From contig JAJZDE010000068.1 in assembly GCA_021828745.1 (NCBI GenBank), positions 1 through 6,885 of the forward strand: a stretch of 6,885 nt of DNA, read 5' to 3'. Under the pieces are notes generated by a model. The model was not told the origin of the DNA, did not search any database, and saw only the letters and a program-made list of their open reading frames with translations. Position numbers and translations under genes: made by a program. Numbering within the stretch: position 1 is the first letter of the stretch; every line of letters begins with the position of its first letter. This DNA is from Pseudomonadota bacterium. Lineage in GTDB: Bacteria > Pseudomonadota > Gammaproteobacteria > Burkholderiales > Ferrovaceae. Positions 5,640 to 6,885 of this stretch are shown here, piece by piece.

Positions 5640-6331
5640 AGCCCACGTTCTGCGCGGGTCAGGGCAACCCGCTGGCGCAGATAGATGGGTTGGGCGGCGG
5701 CAGGACTGACCCCGGTCGTGCGTTTCCTGGCCTGGCCTGCCAGGGCAGCGATATGCGTGGCGTGCGGAGAGAGTCCCGGGATCGTGCCCTGCCACTGGGA
5801 TGCCCAGCGTAAGGTGAGCAGGGTATTCCAGGCGACCGCTCCGGAACCCGCTCCCCACCAGTCTCCGGCAGGCAGGTCGGGTAGGCCGGACAGATCGCCC
5901 GGACTGCACAACCGGGGCGGCAAGCACTCCTGCCATCCTGAGTCCTGACGCTCATAGGCGGCGAGGTAGACCTGATTCATGCGCGCATCCAGCGCCACGA
6001 CGATGCGGGGATGGGGGGCGACTTCAGTCAGGCATTCGAGCGTAGAGACGGGGAAAAGGGGAATCCCCAGGCCCAATCCCAGACCTTGCGCGATGCCGCA
6101 GGCCAGCCGGACCCCGGTGAAACCGCCCGGCCCTGCCCCGTAGGCGATTCCTCCCAGATCGTCCCAGGTTCGTTGGGCCTCGGCCAGGACAGAGTCCAGC
6201 AGGGACCAGACGCGCCCGGAAGGGGCGGCTCCCTCATCCTCCCGAGAGGCCAGGATCCGTCCCTCCTGCCACAGGGCGACGGACGCACGCTCGGTGGAAA
6301 ATTCCAGGGCGAGGAGAGGGCCGGTGTTCAA
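5636..6331 (-). CDS. tsaB: TsaB, subunit of the tRNA t6A37 synthesis complex
   Basis: This 231-residue ASKHA-fold protein is the non-catalytic partner of TsaD. With TsaE and TsaC it makes threonylcarbamoyladenosine at position 37 of ANN-decoding tRNAs in the cytoplasm. The N-terminal strand LLALEFSTERASVALWQEG (6-24) is the TsaB phosphate-loop remnant. It is followed by AYGAGPGGFTGVRLACGIAQGL (63-84), the strongest family signature, then ALDARMNQVYLAAY (113-126) and the terminal PIYLR (215-219). The start is TTG, supported by GGAG 8 bases upstream (6340-6343) and by the normal N-terminus. It overlaps the lplT stop by 4 bases (TTGA). Two departures are visible: the usual Asp of LAxDTST is Glu10, and the usual His-Ser before the first long helix is replaced by PSGRVW. 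Length is as expected. Confidence 0.93.
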   Translation of the reverse strand: MNTGPLLALEFSTERASVALWQEGRILASREDEGAAPSGRVWSLLDSVLAEAQRTWDDLGGIAYGAGPGGFTGVRLACGIAQGLGLGLGIPLFPVSTLECLTEVAPHPRIVVALDARMNQVYLAAYERQDSGWQECLPPRLCSPGDLSGLPDLPAGDWWGAGSGAVAWNTLLTLRWASQWQGTIPGLSPHATHIAALAGQARKRTTGVSPAAAQPIYLRQRVALTRAERGL

Positions 6332-6885
6332 TCCACGTACTCCACATGACGATAACGGCGATAAAGCCAGAACATCAGGCTGCTGATGAAAATGGCCAGC
6401 AGCAGGACACTCACGTAAAAGGCCGCTTCCGTCGGCCTCAGGGCCTGTCCGCGCAGGGTTTCGAAGCCCAGGTCCTGAAAGAGGTGACGCAGGGGCAGGT
6501 CGGCCCGGATGACCCCGGCATAAATTCCGAGCAGGGCCAGAATACTGATGTTTTCATTGAAATTCTGGACCGCGATGCTGTGCCCTGCGCCCATGATCTG
6601 ATGACCGCGATGTTGCAGGAGGGCATTCATCGGGACCACGAAAAAACCGGCCATGGCGCCTGCCGCCACCAGCAGGACCACGGCCACGGCCCAGTCCCGC
6701 ACCACCAGCATGCCCAGGATGGCGAATCCCATGGCCACGCCCACCGGCAGCACCTTGATGGCGCTTTCCAGGCGTACCCACCGGGCTGCCGCGATGGAAC
6801 CCAGGGCGATTCCCACGGCCGAAACGGCGGTGAGTTGGGTGGCCTGCTCCAGGTTGAAATGCAACTGGAGGGTGGCCCAGACCAG
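6328..6885 (-). CDS. lplT: LplT-type lysophospholipid transporter (MFS), C-terminal half
   Basis: 185 residues of the C-terminal half of a major facilitator are visible. The frame is open to the right edge, so the true start lies outside, and the TTG at 6864 is internal. The LplT family moves lysophospholipids across the inner membrane so they can be re-acylated. From the window edge there are hydrophobic segments near 14-32, 44-60, 63-85, 110-126 and 154-174, separated by short basic loops. The loop motif PMNALLQHRGHQIMGAGHSI (85-104) followed by VQNFNENISILALLG is the family signature that identifies it. The C-terminus ends in a basic-aromatic tail, YRRYRHVEYVD. It leads directly into tsaB with a 4-base overlap, so it is the upstream gene of that operon as far as seen. 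No acyltransferase domain is fused to the visible end; an aas-like gene may lie beyond the window. Confidence 0.85.
   Translation of the reverse strand: MVWATLQLHFNLEQATQLTAVSAVGIALGSIAAARWVRLESAIKVLPVGVAMGFAILGMLVVRDWAVAVVLLVAAGAMAGFFVVPMNALLQHRGHQIMGAGHSIAVQNFNENISILALLGIYAGVIRADLPLRHLFQDLGFETLRGQALRPTEAAFYVSVLLLAIFISSLMFWLYRRYRHVEYVD
6340..6343 (-). promoter_or_regulatory. tsaB ribosome binding site within the lplT 3' end
   Basis: GGAG on the minus strand lies 8 bases before the TTG at 6331, inside the last codons of lplT. It decides the tsaB start: no ATG is near, and this TTG gives the normal TsaB N-terminus. Confidence 0.65.

Noticed and set aside
5731..5744. CCTGGC/GCCAGG inverted repeat in tsaB
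   Set aside because: The two arms are only 2 bases apart, too close for a stable RNA hairpin, and it lies in repetitive GC-rich codons of tsaB.
5640..5936. Upstream extension of the rimI reading frame
   Set aside because: The added residues lie out of frame within tsaB and do not look like an acetyltransferase. The ATG at 5639 gives normal RimI length and a stop/start overlap.

Overview
The window reads as ordinary chromosomal sequence from a GC-rich Gram-negative proteobacterium. An OmpR/EnvZ pair, an LplT-type inner-membrane transporter, a YoaA/DinG-type helicase and a tsaB-rimI pair all fit the gamma/beta-proteobacterial side. An Acidithiobacillus-like organism is my best guess, but only from overall flavour; no marker gene in the window proves it. 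I found no RNA gene, CRISPR array or insertion sequence.

Layout: the plus strand carries the 3' part of a DEAH iron-sulfur helicase (1-1503, cut by the left edge). After a 220-base gap comes a compact parD-parE toxin-antitoxin module (1724-2252). Everything to the right is on the minus strand. In transcription order from the right edge: lplT (C-terminal half, cut by the window), tsaB, rimI, a family-4 uracil-DNA glycosylase, then ompR and envZ. lplT/tsaB, tsaB/rimI and ompR/envZ each share a 4-base stop/start overlap. rimI and the glycosylase are 17 bases apart. An 83-base AT-rich gap before ompR probably holds its own promoter. envZ and parE converge with 45 bases between their stops.

Functionally, the minus-strand block combines phospholipid recycling (LplT), tRNA t6A synthesis (TsaB), ribosomal protein S18 acetylation (RimI) and uracil removal from DNA (Udg). 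Downstream lies an osmo/acid/envelope-type two-component system. ParDE is a self-contained accessory module lying between the convergent core genes. By hand count it is lower in GC (about 54% over 1741-1980) than the helicase (about 62% over 841-1080), which suggests later acquisition.

I see no convincing undescribed system. The best leads are a 10-base-period direct repeat resembling an OmpR box in front of ompR, a small inverted repeat in front of parD that could be its autoregulatory operator, and a perfect 10-bp inverted repeat inside rimI.
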